A DNA stretch of 64,000 nucleotides. Source: Meiothermus sp. GTDB lineage: Bacteria; Deinococcota; Deinococci; Deinococcales; Thermaceae. The position numbers and the translations under genes were made by a program. Where the stretch lies: the NCBI RefSeq assembly GCF_026004055.1, contig NZ_BPIJ01000001.1, positions 1,426,001 through 1,490,000 of the forward strand, written 5' to 3'. The notes beneath the pieces were generated by a model. The model had not been told where the DNA came from. It saw only the letters and a list, made by a program, of their open reading frames with translations, and did no database searches. Numbering within the stretch: position 1 is the first letter of the stretch; every line of letters starts with the position of its first letter. Below are positions 1 through 9,281 of the stretch, piece by piece.

Positions 1-2463
1 GGGACGGGACTGGAGCAGGGCATCGTAGACATCTACCACGGCAAAAAGGCGGGCCTCGAGGGGAATCTCGTCCTGGGTCAGGCCAAAGGGATAGCCGGAG
101 CCATCGATGCGCTCGTGATGGTAGCGCACGATGTTGCGGGCTGTCTGGGACAAAAAACCCAGGTTTTCCAGCATGCCAAACCCAATGTCGCAGTGGCTTT
201 GCATGATGCGCCACTCAGCATCGGTGAGGGTGCCGGGTTTGAGCAAAATCGAGTCTGGAATGGCCAACTTTCCCAGGTCGTGCAGGTAGGCCCCCATGCG
301 CAGTCCCTCGAGGTCTTCGAAGCCCAGACGCCGTCCCAGGGCCTCGCTCAGGGCCACCACCCGGTCGGTGTGCCCCTTGGTCTCGAGGTCGCGTAACTCC
401 AGGCCCAGGCCCAAGGCGCGTAGGGCGTCCTCGCGGGTACGGGTCATTTCTTCCAGGTGTCGCACCCGTTCCCAGGCCCGTTCCAACCGCCGCGCCACCG
501 ACTCGAGCAAGGAGATGTTGTCTTCCGAAAGAACCACCTTGTGGTGGAAGCTGGCCAGGGTCAGGGCGCCGTAGGGCTGGCCCTGCACCGTGAGCGGGGT
601 GGTGACAACCGTACGCAGCCCTTGGTCTTTGATTCTGGGCCAGGCCCCTTCCCAGGTTTGATAGTCTAGGAGTTGCTGGGTCTGGCCGGTAGCCAGGGCC
701 TTACCCATAAAACCCTCTCCTATTCGTACCGGCAGCCTGTCCAGGCGCAGAAACAAATCGTGCAAATCGGAGCGTCCGGCACGTACCTGAAGCTCCACAT
801 ACCCATGCGGGGGGTTTAGGGTGACGGGCTGGTAGCGAAATACCCCGCCCGCGTGCAACCCGGTCAGGCTCAACAGGGTCTCGAGGGCCCGCTGGGCCAT
901 CAGCTGGGGGTCGTCCAGCACCTCTAGTTCGGTGGACATCTGCACCAGGGCGCGGTAGTTGTGAGCTTGCCGGTAGGCTTGCTCGAGGGCTTGCAAGCGC
1001 GACAGCATCACCCCGGCCACCTTGGCCAATGCCTCCAGCGCATAGCGATCCTGGGGTTGCAAAGAACCCCCGGCCCCAGCCGTATCCACCGAGAGCACCC
1101 CCACCGTGTGCCCTTCTGGGTCGCCCAGTGGCACCCCCAGGTAGGCGGCCTTGGCCCGGTTACCAGAGGCAAAAACCGCGCTGGTTTCTAGCGAGACATC
1201 GGGCAGATACAAAGTACTGCGCTGCTCCAGCACCTGCCAAGCCAACCCCGTGCCCCGCGCATGACGGGTGCCTGCGGCCCGCTCAGCCGCGTAGCCGGCT
1301 GCCGCCACCACCTCCAGCACATCGTCGTTGGGGCGGTACAGCGATACCAGGCTGGTCGAGGCTTTAGTCTGCTCGAGGGCCTCCTGAACAATGTGCTGCA
1401 AAAGTTCCTCGGTAGTCTCTGCCCTAGTCAGGCGCTGGCCGATGTGGGTAAGGGTCTGTAGGCGGCTGAGCTCCCGCGCTTGGGCTGCCTGGGCCTCGAG
1501 GCGAGCCAACACCTGCCCCACACCCCGACCAAACGACTCCAGCACCGCAACGTCGTCTGGTTCAAACGGGTGTTTCGAATAGGCCACCACCACCCCAAAG
1601 CCCTCCCCATGGGCATCCTGGATGGGCACGAAGGCCCCATACTCGCTGGGGTTTATGGCAATGTTGAGGTGCAGGCGGGGGTCATCCATCCGTACCATCT
1701 GCACCCGGCGCTGCTCGAGGGCCGTCCACGAAACCCCCTTGCCCCGCGGTACAGAAAGGCCCAGGGCTCCCTCCCAGTTCACAGTCGCACACACCCTGAG
1801 CTCTTCGCCTACCCGCCGCAAGGCCACCGCCCGCTCCCCACCCAGAATTTCCAGCAACAGATGGGGCAGCGTCTGCCACAACAACTCCGCCTCGCGAAAG
1901 GTAGCAAGCACGCCCAGCACGTGGGCCAGGCGTTCTTCGCGCTCGAGGCGGGCCTGGGTGTTTTGTCGCTCTTTAAGGGCCTGCAACACCACCCCCAGGC
2001 TCGAGCCTAGCTCTTGGGCCAAGGGCATCGCATCCGGTGGGAACGGGGTAGCCTCGAGGCGGTCGAGGCAAAGCCAGGCTTCTACTTTGCCCAGCAGCGG
2101 TATGGGAATGTTTAGCGACCAATAAATCCGGTGCAGGGTCTTTTGATCCTGGAGCGAAAGCCCACTCAGCTCGGGCCGCACCTGCACCATGCGGGGCCGA
2201 GCCAAGAGGGCATCTTCCAGGCTGGCTCCATACCAGCGGAGTTCGTCCTCCAAGCTTAGAGGGTAGCTCGGCAAAGGAATATTGTGGCCCTGCATGGCCA
2301 CAAAGCGATAGGTGTTACCTTGCCAAAGCAAGGCCGAGCCCGCCTGGGCTCCAGGAATAAGACGCAGCGCCCCCTCGAGGGCTGCCGTCAAGAGCGCCTC
2401 CAAATCGGGGCTACCCACCAGTTCTCGTAAAAGGGCCAGCATGCCCTGATAAGAAGCGCTCAT
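1..2463 (-). CDS. Multi-GAF HD-GYP domain protein, probable c-di-GMP phosphodiesterase (C-terminus beyond window)
   Basis: The frame runs from an ATG at 2463 to the left edge without a stop, giving 821 codons. The N-terminal three quarters reads as several consecutive GAF-like sensor modules, roughly residues 15-630. The C-terminal part is an HD-GYP domain: HDLGK lies near residue 725 and the HHE-x-(I)DGSGYP signature near residues 780-790. In this family the HD and GYP residues bind the metals that hydrolyse c-di-GMP, so an active phosphodiesterase is expected. No membrane segment or signal peptide is visible, so it is probably cytosolic. GAF ligands cannot be predicted. The domain type is secure; the number of GAF domains is an estimate. 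Confidence 0.88.
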   Translation of the reverse strand, partial: MSASYQGMLALLRELVGSPDLEALLTAALEGALRLIPGAQAGSALLWQGNTYRFVAMQGHNIPLPSYPLSLEDELRWYGASLEDALLARPRMVQVRPELSGLSLQDQKTLHRIYWSLNIPIPLLGKVEAWLCLDRLEATPFPPDAMPLAQELGSSLGVVLQALKERQNTQARLEREERLAHVLGVLATFREAELLWQTLPHLLLEILGGERAVALRRVGEELRVCATVNWEGALGLSVPRGKGVSWTALEQRRVQMVRMDDPRLHLNIAINPSEYGAFVPIQDAHGEGFGVVVAYSKHPFEPDDVAVLESFGRGVGQVLARLEAQAAQARELSRLQTLTHIGQRLTRAETTEELLQHIVQEALEQTKASTSLVSLYRPNDDVLEVVAAAGYAAERAAGTRHARGTGLAWQVLEQRSTLYLPDVSLETSAVFASGNRAKAAYLGVPLGDPEGHTVGVLSVDTAGAGGSLQPQDRYALEALAKVAGVMLSRLQALEQAYRQAHNYRALVQMSTELEVLDDPQLMAQRALETLLSLTGLHAGGVFRYQPVTLNPPHGYVELQVRAGRSDLHDLFLRLDRLPVRIGEGFMGKALATGQTQQLLDYQTWEGAWPRIKDQGLRTVVTTPLTVQGQPYGALTLASFHHKVVLSEDNISLLESVARRLERAWERVRHLEEMTRTREDALRALGLGLELRDLETKGHTDRVVALSEALGRRLGFEDLEGLRMGAYLHDLGKLAIPDSILLKPGTLTDAEWRIMQSHCDIGFGMLENLGFLSQTARNIVRYHHERIDGSGYPFGLTQDEIPLEARLFAVVDVYDALLQSRP

Positions 2464-2585
2464 CCTCCGTATAGCCTAGGGCCTTGGGGCCACCGCACAA
2501 GTTCATGCATCACAACCCGCACCCCAGTCCGGCTGGCTTTCGTTGTGGAGCAAAGTTTTTTTACTCCTCCATGCCCGGTATCGGC

Positions 2586-3815
2586 CTATTCGATACGGAA
2601 CTGCCATTCGACTTCAAAACTACGTCTCCAGGGGAATTTCAAACCTGTTGGGTGAAGTTGCCCCAGCCCCAAGTGTGGAGTGGGTTCAGATTGTAAGCGC
2701 GCAAAAACATAGCGGGCGGCCTCCTCGGTGAGGGGTTCGGGAAAGCGGGCACGCACCCAGGGCCGGCCCACTTCGCCCCAGAGGTACTCGAGGTAGGCCT
2801 GAGCCAGGGCACGGCTGCGCCATTCCTCGCAGGCAGCCAGAGAATTTCCGGCTTTCTGGCAGAGCGGAATTGCAAACAAGCCCCCTTGGGCCAGCGCAGC
2901 CCCCAGGTTATTGCCGGGGGTTCCCCACGAGGCATACGCCGCCAGATCGCGGTAGAGATCCAGTGCCACCAGATACCGTACCAGCGAAGCATCGCCCCGG
3001 TTAACCCTGGCAATATCGGCCACGGCTACCGGGGCCTCGCGCAAGCCCTGCAATACCGTCAAAACCCCCCGCCGGGGGTCTCCACCGGTGTACACCACCA
3101 GCACCAGATCGGGCCGGCTATCCACCTGCACGGCCCCCGCCGAGGCCAGTAACCGTGTAATGGATTCTTGGAGTGGAATCCCCTCGTAGCGTGTAACCTG
3201 CGTAGCCACCTGGGGGTGGTCGTAGAGCACCCGCACCCGCACCCCCGGATTCAGGGCCCGTAACAACAAGACCTGTCCGGCTTCGTCGGCCCCAGGCCGT
3301 GTCGGAATGGGCAGCGTGGCAGCCTCGGCCACCGCGGGGGAGCCTGGCAGGGCATCGTCCCAGGGCGCTTCGACATAGTCAAAGCCATCGCCCAGGTTGC
3401 GCAACAGGGCCAGGTTTCGCGTACGGTTGGTGGCGTCGGGATGGCGTGGAATCACGCCAAAGGCCAGCACCTGCCCGCCCGTGCGCCCCCGCCAGCGGGA
3501 CAGTGCTTCCAAACGGCGCACAGCGTCTTCTAGCGCAAGGGTAGAACTGCGGCTCTGCACCAGCCCGCCATATACCAGCGCATCCAGGCTGGCAATCAGG
3601 CTACGACCCGGCTGTTCTTGCAACCAGCTCGAGAGCGCGTGCAGGTTCGCTCCTTCACGGCCCTGGTAGACCGCCCTGGGCGGGCAACGAACCACCTGCC
3701 AGGTGCAGGGCGACCAGTTGGGCGGGCGGTCATCCAGTGGAATGTACAAAACCCCATCGGGATAGGCCCAGGCCAGTGAGAGCCAGCAAATCAACCCCAT
3801 CACCAAAGCGCGCAT
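2586..3815 (-). CDS. DUF4127 family protein with signal peptide
   Basis: 409 residues from the ATG at 3815; a TTG lies one codon earlier. The N-terminus is a short hydrophobic segment ending WA before YPDG, which looks like a cleavable signal peptide, so the protein is probably exported. Motifs shared with the second DUF4127 protein in this window (9282-10835) are P-L-D-D-R-P at residues 26-31, DALVYGGL near 80, PGADEA near 180, ADIARVN, and a W-x-T-x-GNxLGxAxA stretch near 305. The biochemical function of DUF4127 is unknown to me. It lies downstream of the HD-GYP gene on the complement and is not tightly coupled to any neighbour. Family assignment rests on motif recall and the paralogue comparison. 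Confidence 0.75.
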   Translation of the reverse strand: MRALVMGLICWLSLAWAYPDGVLYIPLDDRPPNWSPCTWQVVRCPPRAVYQGREGANLHALSSWLQEQPGRSLIASLDALVYGGLVQSRSSTLALEDAVRRLEALSRWRGRTGGQVLAFGVIPRHPDATNRTRNLALLRNLGDGFDYVEAPWDDALPGSPAVAEAATLPIPTRPGADEAGQVLLLRALNPGVRVRVLYDHPQVATQVTRYEGIPLQESITRLLASAGAVQVDSRPDLVLVVYTGGDPRRGVLTVLQGLREAPVAVADIARVNRGDASLVRYLVALDLYRDLAAYASWGTPGNNLGAALAQGGLFAIPLCQKAGNSLAACEEWRSRALAQAYLEYLWGEVGRPWVRARFPEPLTEEAARYVFARLQSEPTPHLGLGQLHPTGLKFPWRRSFEVEWQFRIE

Positions 3816-4045
3816 CAAGAGCCTATCTTATCGCGGTTGCTTCGCAAGACCGCTGAACACAAAGCGTTTATATAGATGGGCTATCATGGATCAGGGTCGA
3901 GAGGAAAACTTCGACCCCAACCCCAACATCACAACCCGCAGCTTCATCCGGGGAAACAGCACTCTGAGAAGGCTAAGAGCAACCTCAAGTGGGTCGTGAT
4001 AGAGAGACTACGTTTTATTGAAGTGGATACGCTAAGGTGAAACCT

Positions 4046-4984
4046 ATGGATTTGGAGCGCCAAGCCCAGCTCGAAGCAGAGGCTCTGTCGCGTCGCGTAC
4101 TGATCCACGACATTCTGCGCCGCCTGCGCGGCGAAAGCAACGACCTGCTGCCTTACAGTGCGGTTTCGGGGTTACGGCCCAGAGGAGAGTCCTATAAAGG
4201 GCTCCAAACCATCGAAGTGGATAAAATTATCGGTTCGGTCGACCGTTACGGCGACTTCGACGCGGAGTTTATGCCCAAAGAACCCTTTACCCTGGATCGC
4301 TGGACACGGCTGCGCCAGGCCCAGCTCGAGGGCACCGAGTTTCCTCCCATTGACGTCTACAAGGTAGGCGATGCCTACTTTGTGAAGGACGGCAACCACC
4401 GCACCGCCCTGGCCAAAGCCCTGGGACAGCACTACATAGACGCCTATGTAATCGAGCTGGATGTACCGGTAGACCTGGGGCCGGGCGACACCCTCAAGGA
4501 CGTAATTTTGAAAGGCGAGTACGCCCGGTTTTTGGAGCAAACAAGGCTGAGCGAGTTGCGCCCAGGCCACGAGCCCATCCTATTCAGCAAGCCCGGGCGC
4601 TACGATGTACTCCTCGACCACATCCGCACCCATCAGTACTTTATGGGCCTCAACCAGAAGCGCTCCATTAGCTGGGAAGAAGCCGTCACCGACTGGTACG
4701 ACAACCTCTACCTGCCCACCGTGCTGGAAATCCGCGAAAACGGGGTGATGAAGAACTTCCCGGGCCGCACCGAGGCCGACCTGTACCTGTGGATTTCCGA
4801 TCACCGCTACTTTTTGTCGCAAGCCCTGGGGCACGATGTAGGGCCCGAAGAAGCCACCCTTTCGGCCCGTCGGCAAGCGCAAAAAGGCCCTTTGAGCCGG
4901 TTGGTGGCGTGGTTTGCCGGGTGGCTCTCGCGCCTTGCGTTACCCCGCAAGCCATCGGCGGCCAACGATTCTCTGGGAAGCTAA
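4046..4984 (+). CDS. ParB/sulfiredoxin-fold domain protein
   Basis: 312 residues from the ATG at 4046, chosen because AAGGTG at 4034-4039 sits six bases upstream. An in-frame GTG at 4037 lies inside that site and is less likely. Around residues 105-130 the sequence reads P-P-I-D-V-Y-K-V-G then KDGNHRTALAKALG, the phosphate-binding signature of the ParB/Srx fold. I see no helix-turn-helix or parS-binding region like chromosomal ParB and no ParA neighbour. The C-terminus is basic and hydrophobic (about residues 275-300). The biological role is unknown; a nucleotide-dependent enzyme or a regulator are both possible. It is a single-gene unit followed directly by a Rep1 copy. Confidence 0.6.
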   Translation: MDLERQAQLEAEALSRRVLIHDILRRLRGESNDLLPYSAVSGLRPRGESYKGLQTIEVDKIIGSVDRYGDFDAEFMPKEPFTLDRWTRLRQAQLEGTEFPPIDVYKVGDAYFVKDGNHRTALAKALGQHYIDAYVIELDVPVDLGPGDTLKDVILKGEYARFLEQTRLSELRPGHEPILFSKPGRYDVLLDHIRTHQYFMGLNQKRSISWEEAVTDWYDNLYLPTVLEIRENGVMKNFPGRTEADLYLWISDHRYFLSQALGHDVGPEEATLSARRQAQKGPLSRLVAWFAGWLSRLALPRKPSAANDSLGS

Positions 4985-5023
4985 TTTCGGAGTAGATGCT
5001 CTTTCATGGGAGCCCTGCCTTAG

Positions 5024-5361
5024 TGGTCTGGTAACTAAATTTCCGAAGTTATGTACCGCACACCGAATACATCGTTGTAGAGATTCCATCCCACTTCGGC
5101 CCCCGAGATGGCCTAAAAACGCCCTCCCTACGCGGTAGGGAGGGTGGGGGAGGGTATCAGGCAAGGCCCCCAATCCGCTGCGTGAAGGGCCAGGTCAGCC
5201 ACCCCACCTGGCCTCCCCTACGCAGTAGGGGAGGGAAGGGGCGAAGCGGGGTGGGGTGCTTTTTGCATGACCGTACAGGCAAGGCACCGAAGGCCCAGGT
5301 TTACGAGACACGGCGCGTTCTGAAGGCTAAACCCCATACTGCGTATTTTGTTACCAGAGCA
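5024..5361 (+). repeat. Rep1 copy A: 338-bp MITE-like element
   Basis: The element begins TGGTCTGGTAAC and ends with the near inverse GTTACCAGAGCA. It is flanked by CTTAG at 5019-5023 and 5362-5366, a 5-bp target duplication. Inside are two perfect hairpins: CCCTCCCTAC at 5122-5131 pairing with 5135-5144, and CCTCCCCTAC at 5212-5221 pairing with 5225-5234. It has no transposase or credible protein gene. Equal-length copies lie at 20275, 30822, 49883 and 53052, and an interrupted one at 17221. Confidence 0.93.
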
Positions 5362-5367
5362 CTTAGA

Positions 5368-5454
5368 GCGGTTCCCACGAATAGTCCCTATAGCGGTTTT
5401 TGCTGTAGGGACTACAATACGAGCCACCGCGTGGGCCCTTTTGGTGAGAACCGC
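5368..5454 (+). repeat. Rep3 copy a: small inverted-repeat element
   Basis: An 87-bp element starting GCGGTTCCCACGAATAGTCC and ending GAGAACCGC. It abuts the right duplication of Rep1 copy A. Related copies lie at 20693, 23321 (inverted) and 52697, with a short derivative at 50290. It encodes nothing recognisable. Confidence 0.75.
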
Positions 5455-5482
5455 GATTACACCAAGCCTTTGCCAAAGATCC

Positions 5483-6094
5483 CTATCCCAACAGCCTAAG
5501 CCCGGCGGGGGATTCTATAAAGGCCATCAGTTGGGGCTTGGGGGCGTGCTCCAGGCGAACTTTGCTTAGGTCAAGCTCCAGCGCCTTCAGCACCGCGCGT
5601 ACCGAGTCCGGTTCCGGGTGAAGCAGTACGAGTTCAACCAGCTTACAATCCACCTCCGGCAGGGTCTCGGTGGGGTGTGCAGAGCCCCACTGAATCAGGT
5701 AAGGCACCACCCCGCCCCAGTGGAGCCGCCCGTCCTCGGGAATGGCAATTAGCCACTCGAGGTTGCCCCTGCGGGCCTCCCGCACCGAACCCAGCCCCAG
5801 TCCCTGATAGCGCTCCAGAGCCTCGGTGCGGGCCACCCAGGTGAGCAGGCAGGGTGCTCCGCTAAAGCTGTCGAGGCCAAACCAGCGCGGATGGGCGGGC
5901 GGCGGGGCCTCGGGGTCTATGGCAATGATTTCCAGATAGGCCCCGTTGCCCAGGTTCAGCAAACGGTTGTGCGTGCCCATGCCTGGGTGTTTGCCGCCTG
6001 CAGGGGGGAGCTTGACGCCCAGCAATTGCTCGACGTACTGAAGGCCCTGCTCGAGGGTCTCGGCCGCCACCACCAGGTGATCCAGCCGGGTCAT
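5483..6094 (-). CDS. VOC/glyoxalase-like domain protein
   Basis: 203 residues opening with [20 protein letters not shown], the typical first strand and helix of the vicinal-oxygen-chelate fold, followed by G-M-G-T-H-N and a strand ending YLEIIAID. This most resembles the Glyoxalase_3 type of VOC protein. The substrate is unknown. Its ATG overlaps the stop of the upstream 3-hydroxyacyl-CoA dehydrogenase gene by four bases (ATGA), so the two are translationally coupled. That suggests a linked acyl-CoA or keto-acid step, but this is inference. Confidence 0.75.
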   Translation of the reverse strand: MTRLDHLVVAAETLEQGLQYVEQLLGVKLPPAGGKHPGMGTHNRLLNLGNGAYLEIIAIDPEAPPPAHPRWFGLDSFSGAPCLLTWVARTEALERYQGLGLGSVREARRGNLEWLIAIPEDGRLHWGGVVPYLIQWGSAHPTETLPEVDCKLVELVLLHPEPDSVRAVLKALELDLSKVRLEHAPKPQLMAFIESPAGLRLLG

Positions 6095-6963
6095 CCGATC
6101 TTGTTGCCCTTTTCGTCGTAGCGGTAGAAACCCCGCCCGCTCTTGCGCCCCAACAAGCCCGCCTGCACCATCTTGCGCAAAAGCGGCGAGGGCCGGTATT
6201 TATCGTCGCCCAGGCCCCGGTGTAGCACTTCCATGATGGAAAGGCAGGTATCCAGGCCAATGAAGTCGGCCAGGGTGAGGGGGCCCATGGGGTGGTTCAT
6301 GCCTAGCTTCATGACCTGGTCTATGGCCTCTGGCGTGGCGACGCCTTCCATCACGCACTGCACCGCCTCGTTGAGCATGGGCAGAAGAATCCGGTTGGAG
6401 ACAAAACCGGGGTAGTCGTTGACCTCGACGGGGGTCTTGCCCATGCGGCGGGCCGCCTCGAGCACAGCCCCAGTGGTGGCATCGTCGGTCAGATGCCCCC
6501 GGATGACCTCGACCAGCTCCATCAGGGGCACCGGGTTCATGAAGTGCATTCCGATAAAGCGCTCGGGCCGGCGGGTGGCGGAGGCCAGCCGGGTAATGGG
6601 AATCGAGGAGGTGTTGGAGGCCAGGATGGCCTCAGGTTTAACGGTCTGGTCGAGCTCGCGGAAGAGCCCTAGTTTGGTGGCCTCGTCTTCGACAATGGCC
6701 TCGACAATCAGGTCACAGTCGTTCAGGTCGGCCAGGTGAAGGGTGGTGGTTATGCGCCCCAGGGCCGCGTCGTGGGCGCTCTGCTCGAGCTTGCCTTTTT
6801 CCAGCAGCTTGCCCAGTGAGCGCCGGATGGTGTTCAGGCCGCGCTCGAGGAAAGCAACCTCGAGGTCGCGCAACACCACTTCGTAACCTGCCTGGGCCGC
6901 CACCTGGGCAATGCCGGCCCCCATCTGCCCTGCGCCAATTACGCCAATCTTGCGAATTTCCAT
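6091..6963 (-). CDS. hbd: 3-hydroxybutyryl-CoA (3-hydroxyacyl-CoA) dehydrogenase
   Basis: 290 residues, the usual length of the single-function Hbd/PaaH family. The NAD-binding loop GAGQMGAG is at residues 10-17. The catalytic histidine lies in the GMHFMNPVP motif near residue 140, and the NSNRI-like C-terminal-domain entry (SNRILLP) follows. The enzyme interconverts 3-hydroxyacyl-CoA and 3-oxoacyl-CoA with NAD(P)H in fatty-acid, butyrate or aromatic catabolism. GGAG just upstream of the ATG is a plausible ribosome site. The gene is first in a two-gene unit with the VOC protein. The exact acyl chain preference cannot be read from sequence. Confidence 0.93.
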   Translation of the reverse strand: MEIRKIGVIGAGQMGAGIAQVAAQAGYEVVLRDLEVAFLERGLNTIRRSLGKLLEKGKLEQSAHDAALGRITTTLHLADLNDCDLIVEAIVEDEATKLGLFRELDQTVKPEAILASNTSSIPITRLASATRRPERFIGMHFMNPVPLMELVEVIRGHLTDDATTGAVLEAARRMGKTPVEVNDYPGFVSNRILLPMLNEAVQCVMEGVATPEAIDQVMKLGMNHPMGPLTLADFIGLDTCLSIMEVLHRGLGDDKYRPSPLLRKMVQAGLLGRKSGRGFYRYDEKGNKIG

Positions 6964-7062
6964 GGCTCCATCCTATCGCGCTTTGGAGCCCCTGTGGATG
7001 CTTGAAGGGGCATGGGGCCATGTGTAAAACCCTTGCCGTTTTCCCTCGACCCTCAGCCCTCG

Positions 7063-8106
7063 TCACCGAGTCCGCGTTACCTTGGACAGGTTGCGCGGGG
7101 CATCGGGGTTGAGGCCCCTGGCTACCGAAAGCTCGGCAGCAAAGGGGTAGAAGGCCTGGGCCAGCAGAATCGAATCGAGCACCGGATGCAGCCTGGTGGG
7201 CAGCGGCAGGGGGGTATGGGCCAAGTCCAGGGCCAGGGCCTCGGAGGAGGCTACCAGTAGGTGGCCGCCTTTGCCGCGCAAGTTTTCCAATAAGTTCACC
7301 ATACTGGGCAGCGGCTTGTCCCTCGGCACCAGCACCAGTAAGGGAAAATCGGGCTCCACCAGGGCCACCGGGCCATGCAGCAGCTCCGCGCCCGACATGG
7401 CCTCGGCATGGAAGGCGCTGGTCTCCTTGAGTTTGAGGGCCAGTTCGTTGGCCACGGCAAAGGCATAGCCGCGCCCCACCACCAGGCCGTTGTCGGCCTC
7501 CACCAGCGCCGCCAGCCCGGCCTGCCAGTTGGCGTGCACGGCCTTGTACATAGCCTCGGGCAGCATGGCCAGGGCTTCTTTGAGGGGCTTGTCCTCGGCC
7601 CAGGCCGCTACCAGCTGTGCCAGCAAAGCCAGGGTCGCCAGGTAGCTTTTAGTGGCCGCCACGGCTTCTTCGATTCCGGCCCAAAGGGGCAGTACCACCT
7701 CGGCGGTCTGGGCCAGGGGCGAGTTTTCCCTGTTGACCAGGGCCAGGGTCAAAGCCCCGTCGCGCCGGGCCTGGCGGGTCACCTCGAGCAGGTCGGGGCT
7801 TTCCCCCGATTGGGAAATGGCAATCACCAAAGCCCGGCTCAAAGCCAGGTGCTGCCCGTAGACTGTGTGCACCGAGGGAATGGCCGAGGAGCAGACCAGC
7901 CCCAAAAGGCTCTCGATCAGGTATTTGCCGTACAAGGCCGCATGGTCGGAGCTACCGCGCGCTACCGTGAGCACAAACGGGGGGGTGTGGCGGCGCAAAA
8001 AAGTACCTAAAAGCTCCACCTCGCTTTTGTTTTCTCGCAAGGCCTGTTCCACCACGGCGGGCGCCTGATGGGCCTCTTTGAACATTTTGGTTTCGGCAGC
8101 TTTCAT
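7063..8106 (-). CDS. SIS-domain aminosugar-phosphate isomerase/deaminase (NagB-II/AgaS or GlmS-isomerase-like)
   Basis: 347 residues with two SIS domains. The first carries ARGSSDHAALYGKY and ISQSGESPDLLE, the sugar-phosphate loop found in GlmS and NagB-II proteins. The second has VVGRGYAFAVANELALKLKE. There is no glutamine amidotransferase domain, so it is not a full GlmS. The start ATG overlaps the nagA stop by four bases (ATGA). In this position the likely reaction is deamination-isomerisation of glucosamine-6-phosphate after NagA, giving fructose-6-phosphate and ammonia. An AgaS-like specificity for a galactosamine derivative is the main alternative. Confidence 0.85.
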   Translation of the reverse strand: MKAAETKMFKEAHQAPAVVEQALRENKSEVELLGTFLRRHTPPFVLTVARGSSDHAALYGKYLIESLLGLVCSSAIPSVHTVYGQHLALSRALVIAISQSGESPDLLEVTRQARRDGALTLALVNRENSPLAQTAEVVLPLWAGIEEAVAATKSYLATLALLAQLVAAWAEDKPLKEALAMLPEAMYKAVHANWQAGLAALVEADNGLVVGRGYAFAVANELALKLKETSAFHAEAMSGAELLHGPVALVEPDFPLLVLVPRDKPLPSMVNLLENLRGKGGHLLVASSEALALDLAHTPLPLPTRLHPVLDSILLAQAFYPFAAELSVARGLNPDAPRNLSKVTRTR

Positions 8107-9194
8107 GCTCGCACCCTTTGGCCTCGAATATAAACCTCCAACACCTCGAAGTGCTCATCCAGCACCACCAGATCGGCGGGCATCCCGACTTCCAGGCCGC
8201 TCTCCAGGCCGATGTACTGCGCAGCGAGCCCGGAGGTCATCTGAAGGATATCGTGCAGGGCATAGCCCCAACGGCTTAGGTTCTGGGCCGCTTTGTCCAT
8301 GGTGAGGGCGCTGCCGGCCAGGGTACCGTCGGCCAGGAAGACCCCCTCGCCCTTCTTGAAGACCCGGTGCCGCCCCAGACGATACTCCCCCTCGGGCATC
8401 CCGGCCGCCGCGACCGCATCGGTCACCGCATAGGTCTGGGAGATGGCTTTGGTAAGCACCCGCACGGCGGCGGGATGAACATGCAGCCCATCGGGAATGA
8501 CCTCGGCCCACTCGGCCCGCTCGAGGGCCAGCCCCACCACCCCCGGCTCGCGGTGGTGCAGGGGGGTCATGGCATTGTAGAAGTGGGTAAAGCCTTGTGC
8601 TCCGGCCTCGAAACCCACCAGCGACTGGGCATAGGTTGCTTCGGTATGACCTTGTTGCACCCGCACCCCCTCTGCTTTGAGGAAAGCTATCAGCTCGAGC
8701 GCCCCCGGCAGTTCGGGGGCTAGGGTAACCACCCGGATGGGGGCCAGCGCAAGCAAGTGGCGCATGGTCTTCTGGTCAGGAAGCATGGTGTAGGGCGGCT
8801 GGGCGCCCAGTTTTTGCGGACTGATGAAGGGGCCTTCCAGGTGCACCCCCAGCACCCGTGCCTCGCCGGGGCCGGGGTTCTCCACCACTGCGGCAATGCC
8901 GCGCAGGGCACTCTCGAGGTCGGGCAGCGGCGCCGTAACGGTGGTGGCCAGCAGGGCGGTGGTGCCGTGCTGGGCATGGAAACGGGCCATCTGCCGTACC
9001 GCCGCCTCCCCTTCCATGCACTCAGCCCCACCCCCTCCGTGTACGTGCAAGTCCACAAACCCCGGCAAAATGTAGCGCCTGGGCACGCCTTCGAGAGAGG
9101 CCAGCGGGGTGATGGCTTGAATGCGCTCATCGAACTCGAGCCGACCCAGACAGGTTAGGCTAGGGGTTACCAAGGTTCCGGTTAGTTGTGTCAT
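8103..9194 (-). CDS. nagA: N-acetylglucosamine-6-phosphate deacetylase
   Basis: 363 residues of the amidohydrolase superfamily. Recognisable pieces are DLHVHGGGG near residue 48, an EGPFIS strand, metal-ligand histidines in QGHTEATY and the THFYNAM segment, and the catalytic aspartate in AVTDAVAAAG. The family removes the acetyl group from GlcNAc-6-P. AGGAG lies upstream of the ATG. It is followed by the overlapping SIS gene and preceded by a DUF4127 gene 87 bases away on the same strand, so the three may form one operon. Confidence 0.93.
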   Translation of the reverse strand: MTQLTGTLVTPSLTCLGRLEFDERIQAITPLASLEGVPRRYILPGFVDLHVHGGGGAECMEGEAAVRQMARFHAQHGTTALLATTVTAPLPDLESALRGIAAVVENPGPGEARVLGVHLEGPFISPQKLGAQPPYTMLPDQKTMRHLLALAPIRVVTLAPELPGALELIAFLKAEGVRVQQGHTEATYAQSLVGFEAGAQGFTHFYNAMTPLHHREPGVVGLALERAEWAEVIPDGLHVHPAAVRVLTKAISQTYAVTDAVAAAGMPEGEYRLGRHRVFKKGEGVFLADGTLAGSALTMDKAAQNLSRWGYALHDILQMTSGLAAQYIGLESGLEVGMPADLVVLDEHFEVLEVYIRGQRVRA

Positions 9195-9281
9195 CTAGGG
9201 CTCCTAGGACTCTCATTTCAGGCCCAATGTCGATGAGCCCGGTATGGGGGCTGATGCAAATGCAGTATTTACCCATAGCAG

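Noticed and set aside
5182-5499. Open frames of 65-105 codons starting MKGQVSHPTWPPLRSRGGKG in every Rep1 copy
   Set aside because: They run across the element's hairpins, change length at each element edge and have no ribosome site. The conservation is that of the repeat DNA.
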